From: Tamlana crocina
GTDB taxonomy: Bacteria > Bacteroidota > Bacteroidia > Flavobacteriales > Flavobacteriaceae
Assembly (NCBI GenBank): GCA_040429635.1
Contig: CP158972.1
Coordinates: 3,417,501-3,481,500 of the forward strand
DNA: 64,000 nucleotides
Direction of reading: 5' to 3'
The notes beneath the pieces were generated by a model, which saw nothing but the letters and a program-made list of their open reading frames with translations, was not told where the DNA came from and ran no database searches. Below, piece after piece: positions 17,767 through 25,459 of this stretch. The position numbers and the translations under genes are program-made. Every line of letters begins with the position of its first letter. Within the stretch, counting starts at the first letter, position 1.

Positions 17767-18042
17767 CTACATTAATCTATAAAGTTTTACAAGTTCATCG
17801 TGAGCTTTGTAGATTCTATTTTTAACCTGGTCTAAATATCTGTTGAGTAGCAGTGATTCTTGTTTATTCTCTCTTGCTCTTCCTTTGTTAGAATTCCATT
17901 CGGAAAGTATTACTTTTCGTTGCAGACTAATATTTGCACGTTTACCATTTACAGTAACTCTTGCAAAAACTGAAACTTGATTGTTTTTTATGCGTGTAGC
18001 ATTAACCCAAAATGACAGGGTAAAGATGGTTTGTGATTGCAT
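17767..18042 (-). pseudogene. Tyrosine recombinase remnant, N-terminal arm domain only
   Basis: The frame encodes only the N-terminal arm-type DNA-binding domain of a Bacteroidota phage or conjugative-element integrase (SFWVNATRI, VFARVTVNGKRANISLQR, LLLNRYLDQVKNRIYKAH). The catalytic domain with its Arg-His-Arg-Tyr residues is absent; a stop comes after about 91 residues (99 if the ATG at 18066 is used). I see no continuation in the 80 bases downstream. The tRNA-Pro gene is about 230 bases away. This is probably a scar of a past integration. A short stand-alone DNA-binding protein is the alternative. Confidence 0.7.
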
Positions 18043-18120
18043 AGTTGTCGTCTTTTTGTTAAACATTTATTCAAGACGAAAGTCAAATCAACTATTTCAA
18101 TTACAGTGTTTTAAACATCT

Positions 18121-18174
18121 ATTCGGTTAACACTTTTTTACTTTGCAAACTGTTAACCGAATTGTTAACCGAAT
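18121..18174. repeat. Triple 12-bp repeat ATTCGGTTAACA (one inverted, two tandem)
   Basis: ATTCGGTTAACA is at 18121-18132. Its inverse TGTTAACCGAAT follows at 18151-18162 and again directly at 18163-18174. Each copy contains the palindrome GTTAAC. The cluster lies 55-108 bases upstream of the integrase remnant and 100 bases from the tRNA. It may be recombinase arm-site DNA or an operator of the remnant gene. Confidence 0.75.
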
Positions 18175-18215
18175 AAAACTATATTAATTCAATTCTTATG
18201 ATAGTCTAAAAACCA

Positions 18216-18251
18216 TAAAACCTTGCAAATTATAAGATTTACAAGGTTTTA
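18216..18251 (-). terminator. Terminator of tRNA-Pro
   Basis: The stem AAACCTTG(N)AAAT pairs with ATTT(N)CAAGGTTT around a short loop and is followed by a T-rich run on the minus strand, 24 bases past the tRNA 3' end. Confidence 0.75.
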
Positions 18252-18274
18252 GTTTCTGTTGGTATTAATTTTTG

Positions 18275-18349
18275 TCGGGGTGGCAGGATTCGAACCTGCG
18301 ACCTCCGCGTCCCAAACGCGGCGCGATAACCGGGCTACGCTACACCCCG
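18275..18349 (-). tRNA. tRNA-Pro (anticodon TGG)
   Basis: The minus strand folds as a standard cloverleaf. The acceptor stem pairs CGGGGTG with CACCCCG and has discriminator A. The anticodon arm pairs CCGCG with CGCGG around the loop TTTGGGA, anticodon TGG. The T arm is GCAGG-TTCGAAT-CCTGC. CCA is not encoded. A promoter and terminator flank it. Confidence 0.97.
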
Positions 18350-18422
18350 AATAAATGAACTCCGTAGTTATCTCGAGTAATTCGAGAAGCTACATATCAA
18401 ATAATTTTTCCGTAGCGGGCTG

Positions 18423-18451
18423 CAAATATACTGCTTTTATTTATTTTGCAA
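18423..18451 (-). promoter_or_regulatory. Promoter of tRNA-Pro
   Basis: On the minus strand a -33 TTG (18451-18449) is followed after 18 bases by TATATTTG (18430-18423), a full match to TAnnTTTG. Transcription would start about 60-70 bases before the mature tRNA. Confidence 0.75.
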
Positions 18452-18504
18452 ATCATTTTTAATAAAATATTTATTACTGATTTTAGTTTAGCAAGAACCA
18501 AAAT

Positions 18505-20796
18505 ATGCACAACATCAAGCACCATATAACATTTTTAATTTTTGTTTTCACTTCTTGGGTCGCTTTCGGGCAAACCCAATCCAGAGGCGTCATGAAGAAT
18601 GACGAAACCAAAACCCCAATACCAGATGTTCTTATTCTGAATACAACAACTACCGACACCCTATTTTCGGATAATAAGGGTTATTTCCCTATAAAATCAA
18701 AAGGAATTTATGTTTTTAAGAAAGAAGGGTTTTCAACAAAAACAGCGTCTATAAATGAGGTTGAACACATCGTTATCCTTCTATCCCCTAACCCCTCTCA
18801 ACTTAATGAGGTTACCATCATAGCCAACACAAATCAAACTGAAGCTACTAATACCATTAACATTATTTCAAAAGAAACCATAGACCAAACCCAAAACGTC
18901 AATTTCAATCAAGCTTTTAATTTGATTCCTGGTGTTTTTATGCAAAGTGGAGCGCTTAACACCAACAGAATTACCATCCGCGGCATTGGCTCCAGGAATC
19001 TATTCGGAACTGCAAAAATAAGGGCTTACTTTAAGGATATCCCTCTTACCAATGGCAGCGGCGAAACCAATATTGAGGATTTTGAGCTAGCTTCAATTTC
19101 TAACATGCAAATCGTAAAGGGCCCTACTTCCTCAATTTATGGCGCTGGTTTGGGAGGCACCATCATTATTAATCCCGAAAAACTTTCACAAAACCACTCA
19201 GAAGCTAACTCCGAATTAACCGTAGGGTCATTCAACCTATTTAAAAACACTAACAAAATTGGTTTGAGACCCAAGAACAACAGCTTTAATCTGGTACACA
19301 GTCAAACTGAAAGCGATGGCTTTAGGGAAAACAACCATTACAACAGGCAAACGTTCACCATAAATTCCAATCACGCTATAAACCCCAATAACAACTTGAG
19401 TTTTCTGGGAAGTTATGTAGATTTAAAAGCGTTTATTCCCAGTTCGATTAGCGAAACCAACTTTTTGAACAACCCAAAAATGGCTGACCCAAATTGGCGA
19501 GCTGCCAAAGGACACGAGGACTCCAAAAGAGGAGTTTTTGGCCTGTCATGGGAACACCTTTTCAAGCAGAAAAGCAAATTAAAATCCAGTGTATTTCTTT
19601 CATTTAGGGATGCTTACGAACCAAGACCTTTTAACATTTTAAAAGATGAAACTTTGGCCTACGGACTGAGAACACGGTTGGAAAGTCGCACTAAAATTTT
19701 TAATATACATATTGAATACACCATTGGCGGCGAATGGTTTAAAGACCGTTATAATTACAAAACCTTCGAAAACCGTTACCGAGATTTTCCAGATGGTACT
19801 GGTAGCGTGGAAGGCAACAATCTGTCGCATTTTGAAGAAAACAGGCTTTATTACAATCTCTTTTTTGAAACACAAATTGAAGTCTCTAAAAAAACCACTT
19901 TGTCAGCCGGAGCAAACCTTAATCAAACCGAATACAACTTAACAGACTATTTCCCAATATCAGAAAACAATCCCGACCAATCGGGTGCATTCAAATTTAA
20001 AACCATTCTTTCACCTAAATTCGGAATTAACTACCAAACCTCAAAAAAGATTAATCTGTTCGGTAATATTAGTCACGGGTTTTCGCCAATCACATTAAAC
20101 GAGACTTTACTGCCAAACGGACAAATCAATCCAAACATTAAACCCGAAACAGGTTGGAATTTCGAAATTGGAATCCGAGGCACTACTACAAACAAAAAAC
20201 TCAACTATAGCGTATCGGCATTCAGCATGCACATTAAAAACCTATTGGTTTCAAGACGAACTGCAGAAGACCAATTCATCGGCATAAACGCTGGAAAAAC
20301 AAGACATAATGGTGTAGAAACCAACCTCAATTATATTGTAAAACACACCGAAAATGGTTCACTGCAAGTCTTTTCGAATCTCACTTGGAATCGATTTAAG
20401 TTTAAGGAATTCATCGACAATGACAACAATTATTCTGGAAACGACTTAACGGGCGTACCATCGCACATATTCAATTTGGGGCTAAGCTTGAATTCCAAGA
20501 ATGGTTTTTACGGCAATATCCATTTTCAGCATGTTGGAGAAATTCCCATTACCGACAGCAATAGTCTCTATTCCGACAGCTACAACCTCTCCCGGTTAAA
20601 AACAGGGTTTAAAACAAATCTTAATAAAAAGCTAAAATTAAACCTGTTCTTTGGCCTAAACAATATCTTTGATACAGCCTATGCCTCGCAAATTCTAATC
20701 AATGCATCGAGTTTTGGAGGCAACGCTCCCCGTTACTATTATCCGGGCAATACTATTAATTTTTACACCGGAATTAATTTAAATTACTTATTTTAA
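18505..20796 (+). CDS. TonB-dependent receptor (possible PQQ importer)
   Basis: The 763-residue outer-membrane receptor has a signal peptide ending TSWVAFGQ, a short carboxypeptidase-regulatory-like domain (residues about 25-100), a plug (LNEVTIIANTNQTEATNTIN, NRITIRGIGSRNLFG, IVKGPTSSIYGAGLGGTIII) and a beta-barrel ending in TGINLNYLF. It is of the non-SusC type used for small cofactors and metal chelates. A PQQ-type sugar dehydrogenase starts 26 bases downstream and a cytochrome c follows, and no PQQ synthesis genes are in the window. I infer that it may take up pyrroloquinoline quinone for the dehydrogenase. A siderophore or other cofactor remains possible. Confidence 0.9.
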   Translation: MHNIKHHITFLIFVFTSWVAFGQTQSRGVMKNDETKTPIPDVLILNTTTTDTLFSDNKGYFPIKSKGIYVFKKEGFSTKTASINEVEHIVILLSPNPSQLNEVTIIANTNQTEATNTINIISKETIDQTQNVNFNQAFNLIPGVFMQSGALNTNRITIRGIGSRNLFGTAKIRAYFKDIPLTNGSGETNIEDFELASISNMQIVKGPTSSIYGAGLGGTIIINPEKLSQNHSEANSELTVGSFNLFKNTNKIGLRPKNNSFNLVHSQTESDGFRENNHYNRQTFTINSNHAINPNNNLSFLGSYVDLKAFIPSSISETNFLNNPKMADPNWRAAKGHEDSKRGVFGLSWEHLFKQKSKLKSSVFLSFRDAYEPRPFNILKDETLAYGLRTRLESRTKIFNIHIEYTIGGEWFKDRYNYKTFENRYRDFPDGTGSVEGNNLSHFEENRLYYNLFFETQIEVSKKTTLSAGANLNQTEYNLTDYFPISENNPDQSGAFKFKTILSPKFGINYQTSKKINLFGNISHGFSPITLNETLLPNGQINPNIKPETGWNFEIGIRGTTTNKKLNYSVSAFSMHIKNLLVSRRTAEDQFIGINAGKTRHNGVETNLNYIVKHTENGSLQVFSNLTWNRFKFKEFIDNDNNYSGNDLTGVPSHIFNLGLSLNSKNGFYGNIHFQHVGEIPITDSNSLYSDSYNLSRLKTGFKTNLNKKLKLNLFFGLNNIFDTAYASQILINASSFGGNAPRYYYPGNTINFYTGINLNYLF

Positions 20797-20822
20797 GGTC
20801 AATTGATTTAAAAATTGCAAAC

Positions 20823-21947
20823 ATGAAATACATACATTCGCTCATAGCACTTACATTTATTGCGCTTTCGGCATGTGCCCAGCAACAGGAATCTGAAGTA
20901 AAAGCACAGGAGCCCCAAAATTTAAATTACACTACAGAATTGATTGTCCCAGATTTATACATTCCATGGGGCATGACGTTTCTCCCCGACGGAAGTATGC
21001 TCATTACCGAAAAAACAGGCGAAATCATCCATTTTAAAGACGGCGTTAAAACCAATATTGAAAACGCCCCCGAAGTTTACGTTCGTGGCCAAGGCGGATT
21101 GCTCGACATAAAAGCGCACCCCAATTACAAGGAAAACGGCTGGATTTACATTACCTACAGTTCTCAAGAAGGTGAAGGTGATGGCGGAAACACAGCTTTA
21201 ATAAGAGCCAAATTAAGTGACGATAAATTGATTGAAAAACAACTGCTTTATAAAGCCGAACCGAACACCAAAAAAGGACAACATTGGGGCTCACGCATTG
21301 AGTTTGATGATGAAGGCTACCTCTATTTTTCAGTCGGTGATCGTGGAAGTCGGGATGAAAACCCACAAGACATTACACGCGACGGCGGAAAAATTTACCG
21401 CTTACACGACGATGGCAACATTCCCGAAGATAATCCATTTGTTAATGAAGCTGGAGCCAAAACAGCCATTTTCAGTTATGGTCACCGTAACCCACAAGGC
21501 ATGGTTAAAAACCCGTTTACCGGAAACATTTGGGTAAACGAACACGGCCCAAAAGGTGGTGACGAAATCAACATAATTGAAAAGGGTAAAAATTACGGTT
21601 GGCCGGTCATTTCTTATGGCGTTAATTACAGCGGCACCAAGTTTACCGAAATCACCGAAAAAGAAGGCATGGAACAACCTTTGTTTTATTGGGTTCCTTC
21701 TATCGCACCGAGCGGTATGGCTATCGTTTCTTCAGATAAATACCCCGATTGGAAAGGCAACGTTTTGGTGGGCGCCTTAAAGTTTGAATATTTGGAACGT
21801 TTGGTGGTTGAAAACAATAAAGTCACCCAACGCGAAAAACTGTTTGAAGGCATTGGCCGATTACGAAACGTTATTCAAGCGCCCGATGGCTTCATTTATA
21901 TTGCCGTTGAAGGCAAAGGTATTTTTAAAATCGTTCCAAAAAATTAA
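20823..21947 (+). CDS. PQQ-dependent aldose sugar dehydrogenase, lipoprotein
   Basis: This six-bladed propeller enzyme of the soluble glucose/sorbosone dehydrogenase family oxidises aldoses at C1 with PQQ and passes electrons on. The 374-residue protein has a lipoprotein signal (IALSACAQ). Family marks are VRGQGGLLDIKAHP, HWGSRIEFDDEGYLYFSVGD, YGHRNPQGM, WVNEHGPKGGDEIN and NYGWPVISYG. It lies between a TonB receptor and a c-type cytochrome, which would supply cofactor and accept electrons. The cofactor is inferred from the family. The sugar substrate is unknown. Confidence 0.92.
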   Translation: MKYIHSLIALTFIALSACAQQQESEVKAQEPQNLNYTTELIVPDLYIPWGMTFLPDGSMLITEKTGEIIHFKDGVKTNIENAPEVYVRGQGGLLDIKAHPNYKENGWIYITYSSQEGEGDGGNTALIRAKLSDDKLIEKQLLYKAEPNTKKGQHWGSRIEFDDEGYLYFSVGDRGSRDENPQDITRDGGKIYRLHDDGNIPEDNPFVNEAGAKTAIFSYGHRNPQGMVKNPFTGNIWVNEHGPKGGDEINIIEKGKNYGWPVISYGVNYSGTKFTEITEKEGMEQPLFYWVPSIAPSGMAIVSSDKYPDWKGNVLVGALKFEYLERLVVENNKVTQREKLFEGIGRLRNVIQAPDGFIYIAVEGKGIFKIVPKN

Positions 21948-22004
21948 GTCCCACGACGGGCAATTCACCATTTAACCCAAAATTGTTCAAAAAAACATAA
22001 CCCA

Positions 22005-22421
22005 ATGAAAATCTTTATTGTTTGCTTATCAATCATCCTCGTAAACCTATTTTTACCGTTCAACACAAATCAATACACCCAAACTTCGCCGTTAGAGGAA
22101 AGCATAGAACGCGGCGCAGAAATTTATAAAGACTTTTGTGTTTCGTGCCACCTACCAACCGGTGAGGGCATCAGAAAAACGTATCCACCGCTGGCAAAAT
22201 CCGATTACTTGATGAACAACAGGACGGAAAGCATAAAAGGCATCAAATACGGTCAAAAAGGCGAAATTGTGGTAAACGGACAAAAATACAACGGGTTTAT
22301 GGCCCCCATGGGATTGAGTGATGACGAGGTGGCCGATGTGATGAACTACATTACCAACAGTTGGGGCAATAAAAACGACAAGATGATTACCAAAGTCGAA
22401 GTGGCCAAAGTGAAAAAATAA
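22005..22421 (+). CDS. Class I cytochrome c, exported
   Basis: The 138-residue protein has an N-terminal signal peptide (IFIVCLSIILVNLF) and one haem-binding motif, CVSCH, with the distal methionine probably in GFMAPMGLSDDEV. The C-terminal helix ADVMNYITNSWGN is typical of small monohaem cytochromes. It is 57 bases after the PQQ-type dehydrogenase and is a likely electron acceptor for it in the periplasm. The only haem motif and the length fit a simple electron carrier. Confidence 0.93.
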   Translation: MKIFIVCLSIILVNLFLPFNTNQYTQTSPLEESIERGAEIYKDFCVSCHLPTGEGIRKTYPPLAKSDYLMNNRTESIKGIKYGQKGEIVVNGQKYNGFMAPMGLSDDEVADVMNYITNSWGNKNDKMITKVEVAKVKK

Positions 22422-22454
22422 AAGGGTTCATCCCTCAAAGATTTTTCATTTAAC

Positions 22455-22462
22455 TAACTTTG
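22455..22462 (+). promoter_or_regulatory. Candidate -7 box before udk
   Basis: TAACTTTG matches TAnnTTTG and lies 16 bases before the udk ATG. It probably starts the udk to methylmalonyl-CoA mutase operon. No clear -33 TTG is seen. Confidence 0.5.
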
Positions 22463-22478
22463 TGAAAAGTAAAAAAGC

Positions 22479-23084
22479 ATGCTTATAATCGGAATTGCTG
22501 GCGGAACGGGCTGCGGAAAAACTACCGTAGTCAATCAGATATTAAATGAATTGCCGGAAGGCGAAGTGGGCATACTTTCCCAAGATTCCTATTACAAAGA
22601 TACCTCGCATTTAAGTTTTGACGAGCGTGTTAAAATTAATTTCGACCACCCACGTTCTATCGATTTTGAGCTTTTGACGGCGCATTTACAGGAACTGAAA
22701 AACGGAAAACCCATCCAGCAACCCGTGTATTCCTTTGTAAAACACAACCGGACGGGCGACACCATTTTAACGCATCCGCGAAAAGTGATGATTGTTGAGG
22801 GCATTTTGGTGCTTTCGAATCCGGAGTTACGGGATATGTTCGACATAAAAGTATTTGTGCACGCCGATACCGATGAACGATTAATCCGCAGACTGAAACG
22901 CGATATTTCGGAACGTGGCCGCGATTTAGAAGAAGTTTTAAACCGCTACCAAACCACACTAAAACCTATGCACAACCAATTTATCGAGCCCATGAAGGAG
23001 TTTGCAGACATCATCATCCCCAACAACAAATACAACACGGTTGCCATTGATATTGTGAGAACCATTATCACCCAAAAACTGTAA
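22479..23084 (+). CDS. udk: Uridine kinase
   Basis: Uridine kinase phosphorylates uridine and cytidine to UMP and CMP in pyrimidine salvage. The 201-residue protein has the P-loop GGTGCGKTT at its start, the nucleoside-site segment SQDSYYKD, NFDHPRSIDFELL, and the lid region RLIRRLKRDISERGRDLEEV. The length is normal for the family. It begins a tight gene row (2 bases to the divIC-like gene, then overlaps), so it is probably co-transcribed with methylmalonyl-CoA mutase genes, an arrangement often kept in flavobacteria. Confidence 0.95.
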   Translation: MLIIGIAGGTGCGKTTVVNQILNELPEGEVGILSQDSYYKDTSHLSFDERVKINFDHPRSIDFELLTAHLQELKNGKPIQQPVYSFVKHNRTGDTILTHPRKVMIVEGILVLSNPELRDMFDIKVFVHADTDERLIRRLKRDISERGRDLEEVLNRYQTTLKPMHNQFIEPMKEFADIIIPNNKYNTVAIDIVRTIITQKL

Positions 23085-23086
23085 AC

Positions 23087-23410
23087 ATGAAACTAAAAAA
23101 TAACAAACACCTAAAACCTTTTAAAAATATATTCCTGCTTATTTCGGTAGTATTTGTGGTTTGGATGTTTTTTTTCGATGCCAATTCTTGGTTGATTCAC
23201 CATGAACTGAACACCGAAATTGAAGACTTGGAAGACGAAAAGGAATACTACAGAAAGGAAATTGAAAAAGACAAAGCCGATTTAAAAAAATTGAGCACTG
23301 AAGAAGGCATGGAAAAATTTGCTCGCGAGGAATATTACATGAAACGTGAGAATGAAGAAATTTATATCATTGAATACGAAGATAGTTTAAAAACCGAAAA
23401 CGATGACTAA
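23087..23410 (+). CDS. DivIC/FtsB-like septum formation initiator
   Basis: The 107-residue bitopic protein has a short cytoplasmic N-terminus, one membrane helix (IFLLISVVFVVWMFFF) and a coiled coil (HHELNTEIEDLEDEKEYYR and on), the layout of FtsB/DivIC division proteins. The motif EGMEKFAREEYYMKREN is typical of this family and helps septum assembly with FtsL and FtsQ. It starts 2 bases after udk and overlaps the next gene by 8 bases. Confidence 0.9.
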   Translation: MKLKNNKHLKPFKNIFLLISVVFVVWMFFFDANSWLIHHELNTEIEDLEDEKEYYRKEIEKDKADLKKLSTEEGMEKFAREEYYMKRENEEIYIIEYEDSLKTENDD

Positions 23411-24773
23411 ATCGCTATTTAGCGAATTTAACGAGGTTTCTGCCAAACAATGGAAACAGAAAATACAGTTCGATTTACAAGGGGCCGATTACAATACGCT
23501 CATTTGGAAATCGAACGAGGGTATTGATGTTAAGCCATTTTACCATGCCGATGATTTTGATGCACTTCCCGAAATATCGAACACCAAAGCATCACAATGG
23601 AAGATTTGTCAATCCATCTATGTGGCGCAAGTTGAAAAATCGAACGCCACGGCCATTGATGCTATTAATCGTGGCGCCGACAGCATTCTTTTTATTATGC
23701 CTTCGGAAGATATTTCAGTTGAAGCATTATTAAATAACATTGATGTAACTGCAGTATCCGTTCATTTCAAGCCTCTTTTTCTATCAGAAGAATTTGTTGA
23801 AAAAACATTACAGTTTTCAAAAAACACTGTTATTGAAACCGATGTTATTGGGCATTTAGCCAAAACCGGAAACTGGTACAAGTCATTGAATCACGATTTT
23901 AAGCAATTCGAAAGTATTGTTAAAAACACAAAATCCTTTTCAGTAGATTTGTCGCTTTACCAAAATGCCGGAGCCAATATGGTGCAGCAGCTGGCCTACG
24001 GTTTGGCGCACGCCAATGAATATTTGAACCAACTCCATCAAAAGAATTTTCCTGAAAATGATTTTTGGAAACAGATTGAAGTAAATTTCAATGTTTCCAT
24101 AGGCACCAATTATTTTTTCGAAATCGCCAAATTCCGTGCCCTACGAAAACTTTGGGCAACACTGGCCGATGAATATAACGTCAACCCCAATTGCCACATT
24201 TTTGCCACCCCAACCAAACGCAACAAAACGCTGTACGATTACAACACCAATATGTTGCGCACCACCACAGAATGCATGAGTGCCGTTTTAGGTGGTGCCA
24301 ATACCATTTGCAATTTGCCTTATAATTCCATCTACAAAAAAAGCAATGCTTTTGGCGAACGTATTGCCAGAAATCAATTGCTCATTTTAAAACATGAAAG
24401 CTATTTTAATGTGGTGGATAATCCCGCCGACGGAGCTTATTACATTGAAACCCTCACCAACCAATTGGCCGAAAAAGCACTGACCCTTTTTAAGGACATT
24501 GAAAGCCAAGGCGGTTTTTTAAAACAATTGAAAAACGGCATCATTCAAAAGAAAATAAAAGAAAACGCCTCCAAAGAACAAGAACAGTTCAGCACAAAGC
24601 AAACTGTTTTAGTGGGCAGCAACCAATACCAAAACCCTGATGACCGGATGAAAAGCGAATTAGTACTTTATCCATTCTTTAAAACAAACCCACGAAAAAC
24701 ATTAATTGAACCCATTATAGAAAAACGTTTAGCCGAACCTGTGGAACAAAATCGATTAAAAAAAGAACAATGA
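23403..24773 (+). CDS. mutA: Methylmalonyl-CoA mutase small subunit
   Basis: The small subunit pairs with the large one in the B12-dependent conversion of succinyl-CoA and R-methylmalonyl-CoA. The 456-residue protein shows the mutase barrel pattern (FNVSIGTNYFFEIAKFRALR, MLRTTTECMSAVLGGANTI, NPADGAYYIETLTNQLAEKA) but ends without a cobalamin-binding domain, as usual for this subunit. It overlaps the upstream divIC-like gene by 8 bases and the downstream lipoprotein by 4 (ATGA). The large subunit follows after the lipoprotein, so the pair is split by one unrelated-looking gene. Confidence 0.95.
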   Translation: MTKSLFSEFNEVSAKQWKQKIQFDLQGADYNTLIWKSNEGIDVKPFYHADDFDALPEISNTKASQWKICQSIYVAQVEKSNATAIDAINRGADSILFIMPSEDISVEALLNNIDVTAVSVHFKPLFLSEEFVEKTLQFSKNTVIETDVIGHLAKTGNWYKSLNHDFKQFESIVKNTKSFSVDLSLYQNAGANMVQQLAYGLAHANEYLNQLHQKNFPENDFWKQIEVNFNVSIGTNYFFEIAKFRALRKLWATLADEYNVNPNCHIFATPTKRNKTLYDYNTNMLRTTTECMSAVLGGANTICNLPYNSIYKKSNAFGERIARNQLLILKHESYFNVVDNPADGAYYIETLTNQLAEKALTLFKDIESQGGFLKQLKNGIIQKKIKENASKEQEQFSTKQTVLVGSNQYQNPDDRMKSELVLYPFFKTNPRKTLIEPIIEKRLAEPVEQNRLKKEQ

Positions 24774-25456
24774 AAATGAACTTGAAAATTACATTAATCA
24801 CCCTTTTATCTATCATCACATTAAGCAGCTGTAAAAATGACCAAGCTTTTACAGATTTTAAATATGCCGATAAACCGGCTCTTATCGCCTGCGAGGGTGT
24901 TAATTCCAAATTATTGAACGAAGCGGTTTATGCCTTCGAAAATGATATTTTAAATTACCAGAAGCAGAGCAACCCCAACGCATCGTTGGTTCAAGCCTAT
25001 TCACAAACCATTAGGTCGTCTGTATACTCAAAATTAAAGTTTGACAAAATTGTTTCAAAGCATACCTATAAAGTATTCCAAGCTTTAAAAAAAGAAAACG
25101 ACCTTTGGGACGCCAACAACACCAAAAGCCATTTAAACTACAATGGAAAAACCATGGCCTGTATTGCTAGCCATATAAAAAATGAAGCCTTAAAAACCAC
25201 GATGAATGCGCTTCTATCTACCAATACCATGTCTCCAAAACTCTTTGGCACACCACTCACTTCAAAGTACAGCTCGGCCATGAACGACAAGTATTTGGCG
25301 CTTTACATTGCACTCGATTTATTTTATGCCAAAATGTTCGATTTCGATTTTTCAAACGTCAACTTCAACCAATCTGCTGCAGAAGAAAAAGTCGATTTCA
25401 ACAAAACTCCAACCCCCACACCTGTAGATCCACATACTGGACATAACCACAACTAA
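24770..25456 (+). CDS. Uncharacterised lipoprotein with histidine-rich tail
   Basis: I do not recognise the family. The 228-residue protein has a lipoprotein signal (LSIITLSSCKND), a mainly helical middle with the segment YNGKTMACIASHIKNEALKT, and a C-terminal tail PTPTPVDPHTGHNHN that is rich in Pro and His and may bind metal. It overlaps the mutase small-subunit gene by ATGA and is followed 3 bases later, in the same reading frame, by the large-subunit gene. Its place inside the mutase operon suggests stable co-expression, but no function follows from sequence. Confidence 0.8.
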   Translation: MKMNLKITLITLLSIITLSSCKNDQAFTDFKYADKPALIACEGVNSKLLNEAVYAFENDILNYQKQSNPNASLVQAYSQTIRSSVYSKLKFDKIVSKHTYKVFQALKKENDLWDANNTKSHLNYNGKTMACIASHIKNEALKTTMNALLSTNTMSPKLFGTPLTSKYSSAMNDKYLALYIALDLFYAKMFDFDFSNVNFNQSAAEEKVDFNKTPTPTPVDPHTGHNHN

Positions 25457-25459
25457 AAT

